Source: Lachnospiraceae bacterium (GTDB lineage: Bacteria; Bacillota_A; Clostridia; Lachnospirales; Lachnospiraceae). From it: a DNA stretch of 64,000 bases. The DNA lies in the NCBI GenBank assembly GCA_017522685.1, contig JAFWYN010000028.1, forward strand, positions 38,079 through 102,078, in the 5' to 3' direction. This document shows, piece by piece, positions 19,601-27,412 of the stretch (within the stretch, counting starts at the first letter, position 1; each line of letters opens with the position of its first letter). The notes under the pieces were generated by a model. The model saw only the letters and a program-made list of their open reading frames with translations, did no database searches and was not told where the DNA came from. The position numbers and the translations under genes were made by a program.

Positions 19601-20290
19601 TTAACTGATTTGTGCTTTGGAACGGTTCTTGCGAAGCATACTGGAAAAGCGTACCACTAAACTTCGTTCCGGGTCGTAGACCAGATTGTACATGAGACCG
19701 GCCAAAACCAGAGCGGTCAGTACATCAAATACTGAGTGCTGTTTGATGAACATGGTGGACAGCACGATGGAAATACATAAAATCAGGGAACCGATTTGGA
19801 TACCTTTGTATTTCTTTAAGGACTGACATGTGGCGATACCTAAGTGAGCACCGATGGAATTGTACACGTGGATACTGGGCCAGATATTGGTGGAAGTATC
19901 CGTCTGATACAGATTCGCAATCAGCTGTGTAAAGATATTGTCACGAGGCATCACCTGGGGGCGGAGCAAATGTCCGTTGGGCCATAAGGCTGATACGGTT
20001 AAAAATAATGTCATGCCGGTGGCTAAGAAGATGCAGCATTTCGCATATTCACTTCGGTTCTTAAAAAAGAGGAATACCACTACCACGGCCACATAAGCAA
20101 ACCACAACAGGTAGGGGATGATGAAAACCTCCCAAAAAGGAATCACATCATCAATATCCATATGTATCACATAGAAATCACTGCGGATGGTTTTCTCTAA
20201 ATGTGAAAACCATTTCATATAAACGATTCCGTAAATCAGTAAAGGAATCGCATGCCAATACTTCTGAAAGGCAAGCTTCAAATATTTCAT
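19601..20290 (-). CDS. PAP2-superfamily lipid phosphatase/transferase
   Basis: 229 residues with about five to six membrane helices. The PAP2 active-site motifs are visible in order: HLLRPQVMPRDN, WPSIHVYNS (P-S-x-H) and KQHSVFDV (S/Q-x-H-x3-D). It most resembles the AUR1/inositol-phosphoryl-transferase branch rather than PgpB. It would dephosphorylate or transfer phospho-headgroups at the outer membrane face. Its neighbour on the same strand is a lipid kinase, which makes a lipid-phosphate role likely for both. The first 270 bp upstream contain the structured element described separately. Confidence 0.88.
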   Translation of the reverse strand: MKYLKLAFQKYWHAIPLLIYGIVYMKWFSHLEKTIRSDFYVIHMDIDDVIPFWEVFIIPYLLWFAYVAVVVVFLFFKNRSEYAKCCIFLATGMTLFLTVSALWPNGHLLRPQVMPRDNIFTQLIANLYQTDTSTNIWPSIHVYNSIGAHLGIATCQSLKKYKGIQIGSLILCISIVLSTMFIKQHSVFDVLTALVLAGLMYNLVYDPERSLVVRFSSMLRKNRSKAQIS

Positions 20291-20407
20291 AATATACTCC
20301 TAAAAATTCTTGGTCGTCGATATCATCCCTTAGTATAATCAATAAAATTTATTTTGCAAGAGGATTTGGTGAACCTTTAGTAATCTTTAGAAAATTTTAA
20401 GTTTTTG

Positions 20408-20558
20408 GTGACGATTCAGAGCCATGCAAATTAAAAATGTGTGCATCATGCTTGTATGAATGCACACATTTTTATATTTATATGGCGAGAAGCCCTCCAT
20501 GAGCAAAAGGAAAGCCTCGTAGAGGCGGTTTTGCGAATGGAGGACACTGAATCGTTAC
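20408..20558 (+). ncRNA. Structured element, copy 1 of 2
   Basis: A 151-nt segment folds as nested helices. P1: GTGACGATTCAG (20408-20419) with CTGAATCGTTAC (20547-20558), one G-U pair. P2: GCCATGCAAAT onward with its partner ending ATATGGC (20421-20485), about 19 bp plus the GCCAT/ATGGC base. Junction GAGAAG. P3: CCTCCAT with ATGGAGG and CAAAA with TTTTG. P4: GCCTC-GTA-GAGGC (20514-20526). Shared blocks with the copy at 57196-57345 are the GCCATGCAAAT and GGCGAGAAG junctions and the AAAAGGAAAGCCT core. P1, P2, outer P3 and P4 differ in sequence but still pair. It does not match any riboswitch I can name. Strand is assigned by the G-rich single-stranded junctions and is not certain. It lies between the lipid kinase 3' end and the PAP2 start, both on the - strand. 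Confidence 0.72.
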
Positions 20559-20560
20559 TG

Positions 20561-21493
20561 TTAATGGATGATAGTCAGTGCCCTTCTCTGACAGCTAATG
20601 GTCAGTTCATCATCCTTACGCAGAATTTCACCGTCCGTATGAATCCATAATGGCGCAGAAGCCTTAATATGGATGGTTTGTGCCTTATAAGGGGTGATGC
20701 CCGGGAACAGGTAATGCTTTCCAAAGAAAGCAGTGGGCAGAACCATAAGAATCACAAGCTTGGGCAGTTTGGTGGCTGCCGTACAAATATCGATTACACC
20801 GTCATCACACTTTGCATCCGGACAGAATTTGAAGCCCCCACCCTCGTAGCGGTGCAGCATGGAGGCGGAGAATAAATATTTCTTTATGGTAAAGGTGGGC
20901 TTATCGTCCAGGGTGATCTCACAGGAGGCGGACTTGGCTGCAAGTAACTGCTTCACGGCAATGGTCAGGTAAGCCAGTTTGCCAAGCTTAATCCGATTTA
21001 AAGCCTTTTTGAAGGCAGAGCGGTTGGTTTCCTCGCAGACTGCCGCATCAAATCCCATGCCACAACTGACTGCAAAGTACCTCTTGGTGCCGTCTTTGAA
21101 GATGACACATCCCACATCCATTTTATGTGCGCTACCGGTCTCAAATACCTGTTTGGCAGCTGCAAGAGTGTCCTTAGAGATGCCTAAATCTCTGGCCAAA
21201 TCATTGCTGGAGCCGGTGGGAATATAACCCAGAGTAACAGCACGAAAGTTTGAAATCCCCTGCAGGGCTTCATTGACCGTACCGTCGCCGCCTAAGATGA
21301 CCAACTTTCTGGGAGCAACTACAGAAGCACCTTTCGTGATTTTGGCAGCCAATTTGGCCACATCCCCGGGATGCTCTGAGAAGTAAGAAATATATTCAAT
21401 TTTATGTTCCATCAAGTAAGGCTCAACAATGGTTTTCCAAAGCTTTTTGCCGGCGCCGGAACGGGAAGCCGGATTGATGATGATGTGGTACAT
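20561..21493 (-). CDS. Diacylglycerol/lipid kinase family protein (DagK/YegS)
   Basis: 310 residues from the chosen start. N-terminal HIIINPASRSGAGKK is the family opening, and the nucleotide motif LGGDGTVNEALQGI (about 62-75) is intact; PTGSSNDLARDLG follows. The enzyme phosphorylates a lipid such as diacylglycerol or undecaprenol using ATP. A longer frame begins at 21532, but ATG 21493 has AAAGGGAGC in front. It is paired with the PAP2 gene on the same strand. Confidence 0.92.
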   Translation of the reverse strand: MYHIIINPASRSGAGKKLWKTIVEPYLMEHKIEYISYFSEHPGDVAKLAAKITKGASVVAPRKLVILGGDGTVNEALQGISNFRAVTLGYIPTGSSNDLARDLGISKDTLAAAKQVFETGSAHKMDVGCVIFKDGTKRYFAVSCGMGFDAAVCEETNRSAFKKALNRIKLGKLAYLTIAVKQLLAAKSASCEITLDDKPTFTIKKYLFSASMLHRYEGGGFKFCPDAKCDDGVIDICTAATKLPKLVILMVLPTAFFGKHYLFPGITPYKAQTIHIKASAPLWIHTDGEILRKDDELTISCQRRALTIIH

Positions 21494-21564
21494 AAGTGCT
21501 CCCTTTTTTGTATTTTTCTTTTCTTCTATCATACCAAATTGTCCATGGAAAAAGCAAGTATGGC

Positions 21565-21592
21565 TTGCAATCTGGAAAAACTATGATATAAT
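21565..21592 (+). promoter_or_regulatory. glyA promoter
   Basis: TTGCAA (21565-21570), 16-bp spacer, TATAAT (21587-21592). It drives the glyA gene, with a leader of about 35-40 nt and AAGGAGG before the start. It is located between divergent genes. Confidence 0.8.
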
Positions 21593-21636
21593 GGTTACAT
21601 ATTTTGGCGAATTAACGTGTTACAAGGAGGATAATC

Positions 21637-22875
21637 ATGTATTCATTAGAAGAAGTAATGAACGTGGACGCCGAAGTCGCACAGGCGATTGTCGACGAAC
21701 AGAACAGACAAAACAGTCATATTGAGTTGATTGCATCAGAGAACTGGGTGAGCAAAGCTGTTATGGCAGCTATGGGAAGTGTTCTTACCAATAAATATGC
21801 AGAAGGCTATCCGGCTAAGAGATATTACGGCGGATGTGACTGCGTGGACGTAGTGGAAACCTTAGCAATCGAAAGAGCAAAGGAATTGTTTGGTTGTGAT
21901 TACGCAAACGTACAGCCCCACTCAGGTGCACAGGCAAACATGGCAGTGCAGTTTGCAGTATGTCAGCCCGGCGATACCATTATGGGTATGAACTTAGACC
22001 ACGGCGGACATTTAACCCACGGTTCACCGGTAAATATGTCAGGTAAGTACTTCAACATCGTTCCTTACGGTGTAAATGATGATGGTTTCCTTGATTATGA
22101 TAAGATGAGAGAGCTTGCTTTAGAATGTAAGCCTAAGCTCATCATTGCAGGTGCGTCAGCTTATGCTCGTACCATTGATTTTAAGAAATTCCGTGAAGTG
22201 GCTGATGAAGTCGGCGCAGTATTGATGGTGGATATGGCTCATATCGCCGGTCTGGTAGCAGCAGGTCTTCATCCCAGCCCCATTCCTTATGCAGATGTTG
22301 TTACTACCACTACTCACAAAACTTTACGTGGACCTCGTGGTGGTCTGATTCTTTGCAACAAGGAAGCAGCTGAGAAGTTCAACTTCAACAAGGCTATTTT
22401 CCCCGGCATCCAGGGTGGTCCTTTGATGCATGTCATCGCTGCAAAGGCAGTTTGCTTCAAGGAAGCATTAAGCGACGAGTTCAAGGCTTATCAGAAGGGT
22501 ATTGTGGACAACGCACAGGCACTTTGCAAGGGCTTGATGAGCAGAGGTATCAAGATTGTTTCCGGCGGTACCGACAACCACTTGATGCTGGTTGACCTGA
22601 CCAACTTTGACTTAACCGGTAAGGCTGTTGAGAAGCTGCTTGACAGTGCACATATTACCTGTAACAAGAATACCATCCCTAATGATCCGAAGTCTCCTTT
22701 CGTAACCAGTGGTGTACGTCTGGGTACTCCTGCAGTAACCTCTCGTGGTATGAATACTGAGGATATGGACAAGATCGCAGAAGCAATCGCAATGCTTATC
22801 AAGGGTGGCGAGGAGAAGGTGCCTGAAGCAAGAGCTATTGTACAGGCATTAACCGACAAATATCCTTTGGTATAA
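21637..22875 (+). CDS. glyA: Serine hydroxymethyltransferase
   Basis: 412 residues, full length. It interconverts serine and glycine with tetrahydrofolate, the main one-carbon source. The PLP lysine is K228 in [24 protein letters not shown] (95-104) and [13 protein letters not shown] (198-210) are the other signatures. It has its own promoter and a strong terminator, so it is a single-gene transcript. Glycine/threonine metabolism links it loosely to the threonine-branch genes that follow. Confidence 0.97.
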   Translation: MYSLEEVMNVDAEVAQAIVDEQNRQNSHIELIASENWVSKAVMAAMGSVLTNKYAEGYPAKRYYGGCDCVDVVETLAIERAKELFGCDYANVQPHSGAQANMAVQFAVCQPGDTIMGMNLDHGGHLTHGSPVNMSGKYFNIVPYGVNDDGFLDYDKMRELALECKPKLIIAGASAYARTIDFKKFREVADEVGAVLMVDMAHIAGLVAAGLHPSPIPYADVVTTTTHKTLRGPRGGLILCNKEAAEKFNFNKAIFPGIQGGPLMHVIAAKAVCFKEALSDEFKAYQKGIVDNAQALCKGLMSRGIKIVSGGTDNHLMLVDLTNFDLTGKAVEKLLDSAHITCNKNTIPNDPKSPFVTSGVRLGTPAVTSRGMNTEDMDKIAEAIAMLIKGGEEKVPEARAIVQALTDKYPLV

Positions 22876-22894
22876 TCAGAAAATAAGTGATTTT

Positions 22895-22940
22895 AAACCG
22901 TTCATGACAGTAGTTGGTACTATTGCCATGAACGGTTTTT
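22895..22940 (+). terminator. glyA terminator
   Basis: AAACCGTTCATG (22895-22906) pairs with CATGAACGGTTT (22927-22938), followed by T's. The 12-bp stem lies 20 nt after the glyA stop. Confidence 0.88.
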
Positions 22941-22971
22941 AAATTGTTTAGAAAATTATACAATATTCCTA

Positions 22972-23000
22972 TTGCTTTTCCCGGCACATCATGCTATCAT
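22972..23000 (+). promoter_or_regulatory. Promoter of the ACT-hom-apgM-like operon
   Basis: TTGCTT (22972-22977), 17-bp spacer, TATCAT (22995-23000). The leader to the first start codon is about 90 nt. No attenuator or T-box was seen. Confidence 0.65.
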
Positions 23001-23095
23001 ATCCTCCATGAGAAGACAAGTGTCCGTGGTAGAAAAACATTATTGGGGTTTTCGACATGGTGTCACCGGGATACTTGGAGTGTAGAGGAGAAGGA

Positions 23096-23536
23096 ATGAA
23101 GGAACCGGCAAAGTATTTTGTAGTGCGTCGTAAGGCAGTACCGGAAGTGCTTCTGAAGGTGGTGGAAGCCAAGGAGCTTTTGGAGACCGAGAAGGTGATG
23201 AATATCCAGGAAGCGGTGGATGCGGTGGGCATCAGTCGAAGCTCTTTTTATAAGTACAAGGATGATATTTTTCAATTCCATGACAATGCCCAGGGTATGA
23301 CCATTACGTTGCTTTTTCAGATGGATGATGAGCCGGGGCTTTTGTCCGATGTACTGAAGATTATCGCAGACCATGGTGGAAATATCCTTACCATCCATCA
23401 AAGTATCCCGATCAACGGAGTAGCATCTTTAAGTATTACGATTCAGATATTGAAGCGTATCGATGTATCCGCCATGATTGGAGAGATGGAGAATCAGAAG
23501 GGTATGCACCACGTAAAAATATTAGCAAAAGAATAG
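23096..23536 (+). CDS. ACT domain protein (UPF0735/PheB-like)
   Basis: 146 residues. The N-terminal half (about 1-70) has the short helical region typical of UPF0735 proteins (YFVVRRKAVPEVLLKVVEAK, SRSSFYKYKDDIF, which resembles a helix-turn-helix); the C-terminal half (about 72-146) is an ACT ligand-binding domain (ITLLFQMDDEPGLLSDVLKI). ACT domains bind amino acids. Next to homoserine dehydrogenase and aspartate kinase it likely senses an aspartate-family amino acid, but this is inference. ATG 23096 has GGAGAAGGA upstream; a frame from 23057 is longer but lacks a site. Confidence 0.9.
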   Translation: MKEPAKYFVVRRKAVPEVLLKVVEAKELLETEKVMNIQEAVDAVGISRSSFYKYKDDIFQFHDNAQGMTITLLFQMDDEPGLLSDVLKIIADHGGNILTIHQSIPINGVASLSITIQILKRIDVSAMIGEMENQKGMHHVKILAKE

Positions 23537-23549
23537 CGAGGACGAGAGT

Positions 23550-24758
23550 ATGATTCATGTAGCAGTGTTAGGATACGGTACCGTAGGAAGCGGTGTGGTA
23601 GAAGTAATTGAAGGCAATAAGGCTTTGATAAACAAGAGATCTCTTACCGAGATTAATGTAAAATATATTTTGGATTTGTTGGATTTCCCCGGGGATCCTT
23701 ACGAGGATAAAATCGTACATAGTATAGATGTGATTGTGGATGACCCGGAAGTCAGCATCGTATGTGAAACCATGGGCGGTGTAAGGGCGGCTTATGAATT
23801 CACCAAGAAGGCTTTGTCAAAGGGCAAGAGCGTATGTACCTCCAATAAGGAGATGGTAGCAAAGTATGGTCCTGAGATGCTGCAGTTAGCTAAGGAAAAT
23901 AATTGTAACTATCTGTTTGAAGCCAGTGTGGGTGGCGGTATTCCCATTATCCGTCCTATTAACGAGGCTCTTACAGCAGAGAAGCTGGAAGCTATCACAG
24001 GTATCTTGAACGGTACCACCAACTATATATTAACCAAGATGCAGAACGAAGGTGCCAACTTTGCAGATGTACTGAAGGAAGCACAGGATTTGGGCTATGC
24101 GGAGTTGCATCCGGAAGCAGATGTGGAAGGCTTTGATGCTTGCCGTAAGATTGCCATCCTTTCTTCTTTGATGGTTGGTAAGACTGTAAACTATGAAGAT
24201 ATTTATACCGAAGGTATCACTAAGATTACCGCGGATGATTTTGTATATGCTAAGGCAATGGGCAAGTCCATCAAGCTGCTGGCTATGAGCAAGGCTTTGG
24301 AGAATGGTACTTTAGCAATGGTTTCTCCTTGTATGATTGATGCAAGCAGTCCCTTGTATATGGTACAGGACGTATTCAATGCGGTACTGGTAAAAGGCAA
24401 TATGCTGGGCGACGCTATGTTCTACGGTAAAGGCGCCGGTAAGCTGGCTACCGCAAGTGCAGTAGTGGCTGACGTGATTGAATGTGCCCGCAATATGGAT
24501 ACCACCCTTCCTATTTTCTGGGATGCTGAGGTAGAAAAGCTGGTAGACATGGCAGATGTGGAAAGAGCATTCTTCGTACGTGCCAAGGTAGCAGACAAGG
24601 ATGCAGTACTTGCGGCTTTTGCAGGCGCTGAGGTAGTGGAAGTAGCAGGACGCGATGACTTCGCACTGGTAACTTCCGTAATGAAGGAGAAGGATTTTGC
24701 AGCCAAGTACGAAGCTTTGGGAGATAAGGTGCTTAACAGAATCCGTGTGGAAGCTTAA
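23550..24758 (+). CDS. hom: Homoserine dehydrogenase
   Basis: 402 residues. Reduces aspartate semialdehyde to homoserine with NAD(P)H. N-terminal Rossmann motif VLGYGTVGSGVVEVI (6-20), catalytic region ILNGTTNYILTKM and DLGYAELHPEADVEGFDACRK with the substrate lysine. The C-terminal part is about 80 residues long, shorter and less clear than a normal ACT domain, so feedback control may be weak or depend on the ACT protein encoded upstream. The preceding gene ends 13 nt before. Confidence 0.95.
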   Translation: MIHVAVLGYGTVGSGVVEVIEGNKALINKRSLTEINVKYILDLLDFPGDPYEDKIVHSIDVIVDDPEVSIVCETMGGVRAAYEFTKKALSKGKSVCTSNKEMVAKYGPEMLQLAKENNCNYLFEASVGGGIPIIRPINEALTAEKLEAITGILNGTTNYILTKMQNEGANFADVLKEAQDLGYAELHPEADVEGFDACRKIAILSSLMVGKTVNYEDIYTEGITKITADDFVYAKAMGKSIKLLAMSKALENGTLAMVSPCMIDASSPLYMVQDVFNAVLVKGNMLGDAMFYGKGAGKLATASAVVADVIECARNMDTTLPIFWDAEVEKLVDMADVERAFFVRAKVADKDAVLAAFAGAEVVEVAGRDDFALVTSVMKEKDFAAKYEALGDKVLNRIRVEA

Positions 24759-24788
24759 GAAGAGGACTCCGGTCCGGGAGGAATATAT

Positions 24789-25991
24789 ATGAAATATGTA
24801 GTTGTACTGGGAGACGGTATGGCGGATGAACCCATCGAGGCTCTGGGAGGCAAGACTCCCCTGGCCTATGCCAACACTCCTGTAATGGATAAATTAAGTA
24901 AACTGTCTGAAATCGGTATGGTGCATACCATTCCCGATGGTATGAAGCCCGGTTCCGATACAGCTAATCTGTCCGTAATGGGCTATGACCCTAAGAAATA
25001 TTATTCCGGTCGTTCTCCGCTGGAAGCACTGAGTATCGGTGTGCCCATGAAGGATACGGACGTGGCTATCCGTTGTAATATTGTGACCATTTCCGAAGAG
25101 GATGTACCCTTTGAGGAAAAGACCATTATCGACCATAGCTCTTCCGAAATCAGTACCGAGGATTGTGCGGTGCTTTTGCAGGAAGTAATGAAGGAACTGG
25201 CCAATGAAACCTATCAGTTTTATGTAGGTACCAGCTATCGTCATTGTCTCATCTGGGACAAAGGCAGTGTGGTGGAATTAACCCCTCCTCACGATGTATT
25301 AGGTCAGGTGATTGGTCAGCATTTACCTCAGGATGAAGCTTTGCGGGAAATGATGAGAAAAAGCTATGATATCCTGGTAAATCACCCTATCAATATAGAG
25401 CGTAAGAAGCAGGGATTAAATCCTGCCAACTGTTGCTGGTTCTGGGGGGCAGGTACCAAGCCCATGCTGGATTCCTTTGAAGAGAAGACCGGCAAGAAGG
25501 GTATGATGGTGTCCGCGGTAGATTTGCTGAAGGGTATCGCGGTAGGTGCCGGAATGGGTACCGTAGAAGTGGAAGGTGCCAACGGCGGCTTACATACCAA
25601 TTATGCAGGCAAGGTGGACGCAGCGGCTAAGGCACTGTTAGAAGAGGATTATGACTTTGTATATATCCATGTGGAAGCACCCGATGAAATGGGTCACCAG
25701 GGCAGTATGGAGCGTAAGGTACGGGCTATCGAGTATCTGGACGAAAAGGTCATCGGCCCTATGGTAGAGAAGCTGGAACAGGCAGGCGTAGATTTCCGTA
25801 TGCTGGTGCTTCCGGACCATCCCACCCCCATCCGTGTAAGAACCCACACTTCTGAGAACGTGCCTTATATGCTGTATGACAGCACTGCCAAGCAGGAGAA
25901 TGGATGGAATTACAACGAAGCAGAGGCACTTATGAGTGGCAATTTAGAGCCTGTAGGACATAAGTTGATTGAAAAGCTGTTGGAAGCTTAG
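24789..25991 (+). CDS. ApgM-family protein, probable homoserine kinase analogue
   Basis: 400 residues of the alkaline-phosphatase superfamily, 2,3-BPG-independent phosphoglycerate mutase (ApgM) type. Metal-site motifs: VLGDGMADEP (7-16), GSDTANLSVMGYDP (55-68) with the nucleophilic Ser/Thr, HVEAPDEMGHQG and LPDHPTPIRVRTHT. Bacterial members next to hom have been proposed by comparative genomics as analogues of homoserine kinase rather than glycolytic mutases. Here it lies between hom and an aspartate kinase, and no thrB is visible, which supports that reading. Glycolytic mutase activity remains possible. Confidence 0.88.
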   Translation: MKYVVVLGDGMADEPIEALGGKTPLAYANTPVMDKLSKLSEIGMVHTIPDGMKPGSDTANLSVMGYDPKKYYSGRSPLEALSIGVPMKDTDVAIRCNIVTISEEDVPFEEKTIIDHSSSEISTEDCAVLLQEVMKELANETYQFYVGTSYRHCLIWDKGSVVELTPPHDVLGQVIGQHLPQDEALREMMRKSYDILVNHPINIERKKQGLNPANCCWFWGAGTKPMLDSFEEKTGKKGMMVSAVDLLKGIAVGAGMGTVEVEGANGGLHTNYAGKVDAAAKALLEEDYDFVYIHVEAPDEMGHQGSMERKVRAIEYLDEKVIGPMVEKLEQAGVDFRMLVLPDHPTPIRVRTHTSENVPYMLYDSTAKQENGWNYNEAEALMSGNLEPVGHKLIEKLLEA

Positions 25992-26020
25992 AATAAATAT
26001 TTTTAGGAGGACTCATAGAA

Positions 26021-27340
26021 ATGAGCAAGGTAGTAAAATTCGGCGGTAGCTCACTGGCCAGCGCTGAGCAGTTTGAAAAGGTTGGAAAGATTATCAGAGC
26101 AGATAAGGATAGAAGATTTGTAGTACCCTCTGCACCCGGAAAGAGAGATGCCAAGGATACCAAGGTAACAGATATGTTGTACGGCTGTTATGCATTGGCA
26201 GAAGAAGGCAAGGACTTCAAGGCAGAGTTAAAGGCTATCAAGGAGCGTTATCAGGGTATTATCGACGGCTTAAAACTGGATTTGTCTTTGGAAGAGGAAT
26301 TCAAAATCGTAGAGAAGAACTTTAAGGAAAAAGCAGGTAAGGACTACGCTGCTTCCCGTGGTGAATATTTAAACGGTATCATTATGGCAAACTATTTGGG
26401 CTATGAGTTTATTGATTCTGCTACCGTAATCTTTTTCAAGGAAAACGGTGAGTTTGATTCTGAAAAGACCAATGAAGTACTTTCTGCAAGACTTAAGGAT
26501 TGTAAGTCTGCAGTGGTTCCCGGCTTTTATGGCGCTTACGAAGATGGTCGTGTAAAGACCTTCTCCAGAGGCGGTTCCGATATCACAGGTTCCATCGTGG
26601 CAAGAGCCATCAAGGCAGATGTATACGAGAACTGGACTGATGTTTCCGGTATCCTGGTAGTGGATCCTCGTATCATCCCCAATCCCGCAGCCATCGAAAC
26701 CATCACCTACAGAGAGCTTCGTGAGCTTTCTTACATGGGCTTTAGTGTACTTCACGAAGATGCTATCTTCCCTGTACGCAGAGAGGGTATTCCGATAAAC
26801 ATCCGCAACACCAATGCACCGGAAGATAATGGAACCTGGATTGTAGGAAGTACCTGCCAGAAATCCAAGTATGTGATTACCGGTATTGCAGGTAAGAAGG
26901 GCTTCTGCTCCATCAACATCGAAAAGGATATGATGAACTCCGAAATCGGCTTTGGACGTAAGGTATTGCAGGCCTTCGAAGACAATGGTATCTCTTTCGA
27001 GCATGTACCTTCCGGTATCGATACCATGACCGTATTCGTACATCAGGATGAATTCATGCACAAGGAGCAGCAGGTAGTGGCAGCACTGCACAGACTGGCC
27101 AATCCTGACGTAATCGACATCGAGTCTGATTTGGCACTGATTGCTGTAGTAGGACGCGGCATGAAATCCACCCGTGGTGTGTCCGGCAGAATCTTCTCCG
27201 CATTGGCACACAAGAATGTCAACGTAAAGATGATCGATCAGGGTTCCTCTGAGCTGAACATTATCATCGGTGTAACCAATGACGATTTCGAGATTGCCAT
27301 CAAGGCGATTTACGATATTTTCGTAGAATCACAGTTATAA
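26021..27340 (+). CDS. Aspartate kinase
   Basis: 439 residues. First step of the aspartate family pathway, phosphorylating aspartate with ATP. N-terminal VVKFGGSSLASAEQF (4-18) is the kinase signature; FSRGGSDITGSIVA (about 185-198) and the C-terminal pair of ACT segments (ITGIAGKKGFCSINIEKD, ALIAVVGRGMKSTRGVSG) indicate allosteric control by lysine and/or threonine. AGGAGG lies 9 nt upstream. It closes the threonine-branch cluster and is followed by a terminator. Confidence 0.95.
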   Translation: MSKVVKFGGSSLASAEQFEKVGKIIRADKDRRFVVPSAPGKRDAKDTKVTDMLYGCYALAEEGKDFKAELKAIKERYQGIIDGLKLDLSLEEEFKIVEKNFKEKAGKDYAASRGEYLNGIIMANYLGYEFIDSATVIFFKENGEFDSEKTNEVLSARLKDCKSAVVPGFYGAYEDGRVKTFSRGGSDITGSIVARAIKADVYENWTDVSGILVVDPRIIPNPAAIETITYRELRELSYMGFSVLHEDAIFPVRREGIPINIRNTNAPEDNGTWIVGSTCQKSKYVITGIAGKKGFCSINIEKDMMNSEIGFGRKVLQAFEDNGISFEHVPSGIDTMTVFVHQDEFMHKEQQVVAALHRLANPDVIDIESDLALIAVVGRGMKSTRGVSGRIFSALAHKNVNVKMIDQGSSELNIIIGVTNDDFEIAIKAIYDIFVESQL

Positions 27341-27349
27341 TAACATAAA

Positions 27350-27380
27350 GGGGAAATTCCGGTAGGAATTTCCCCTTTTT
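27350..27380 (+). terminator. Terminator after aspartate kinase
   Basis: GGGGAAATTCC (27350-27360), loop GGTA, GGAATTTCCCC (27365-27375), TTTTT. An 11-bp perfect stem; it may also act weakly on the convergent regulator gene. Confidence 0.92.
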
Positions 27381-27412
27381 ATGTAGTAATGTCATAGGAA
27401 TGCTGAGAATAT

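Noticed and set aside
20408..20558. MITE or simple transposon ends as explanation of the structured repeat
   Set aside because: The terminal inverted repeats differ between copies yet pair within each copy, and no target duplication is visible; a conserved RNA fold fits better, although mobility is not excluded.
26369..27211. 280-codon - strand frame
   Set aside because: Antisense to the aspartate kinase gene with no ribosome site or recognisable domain.
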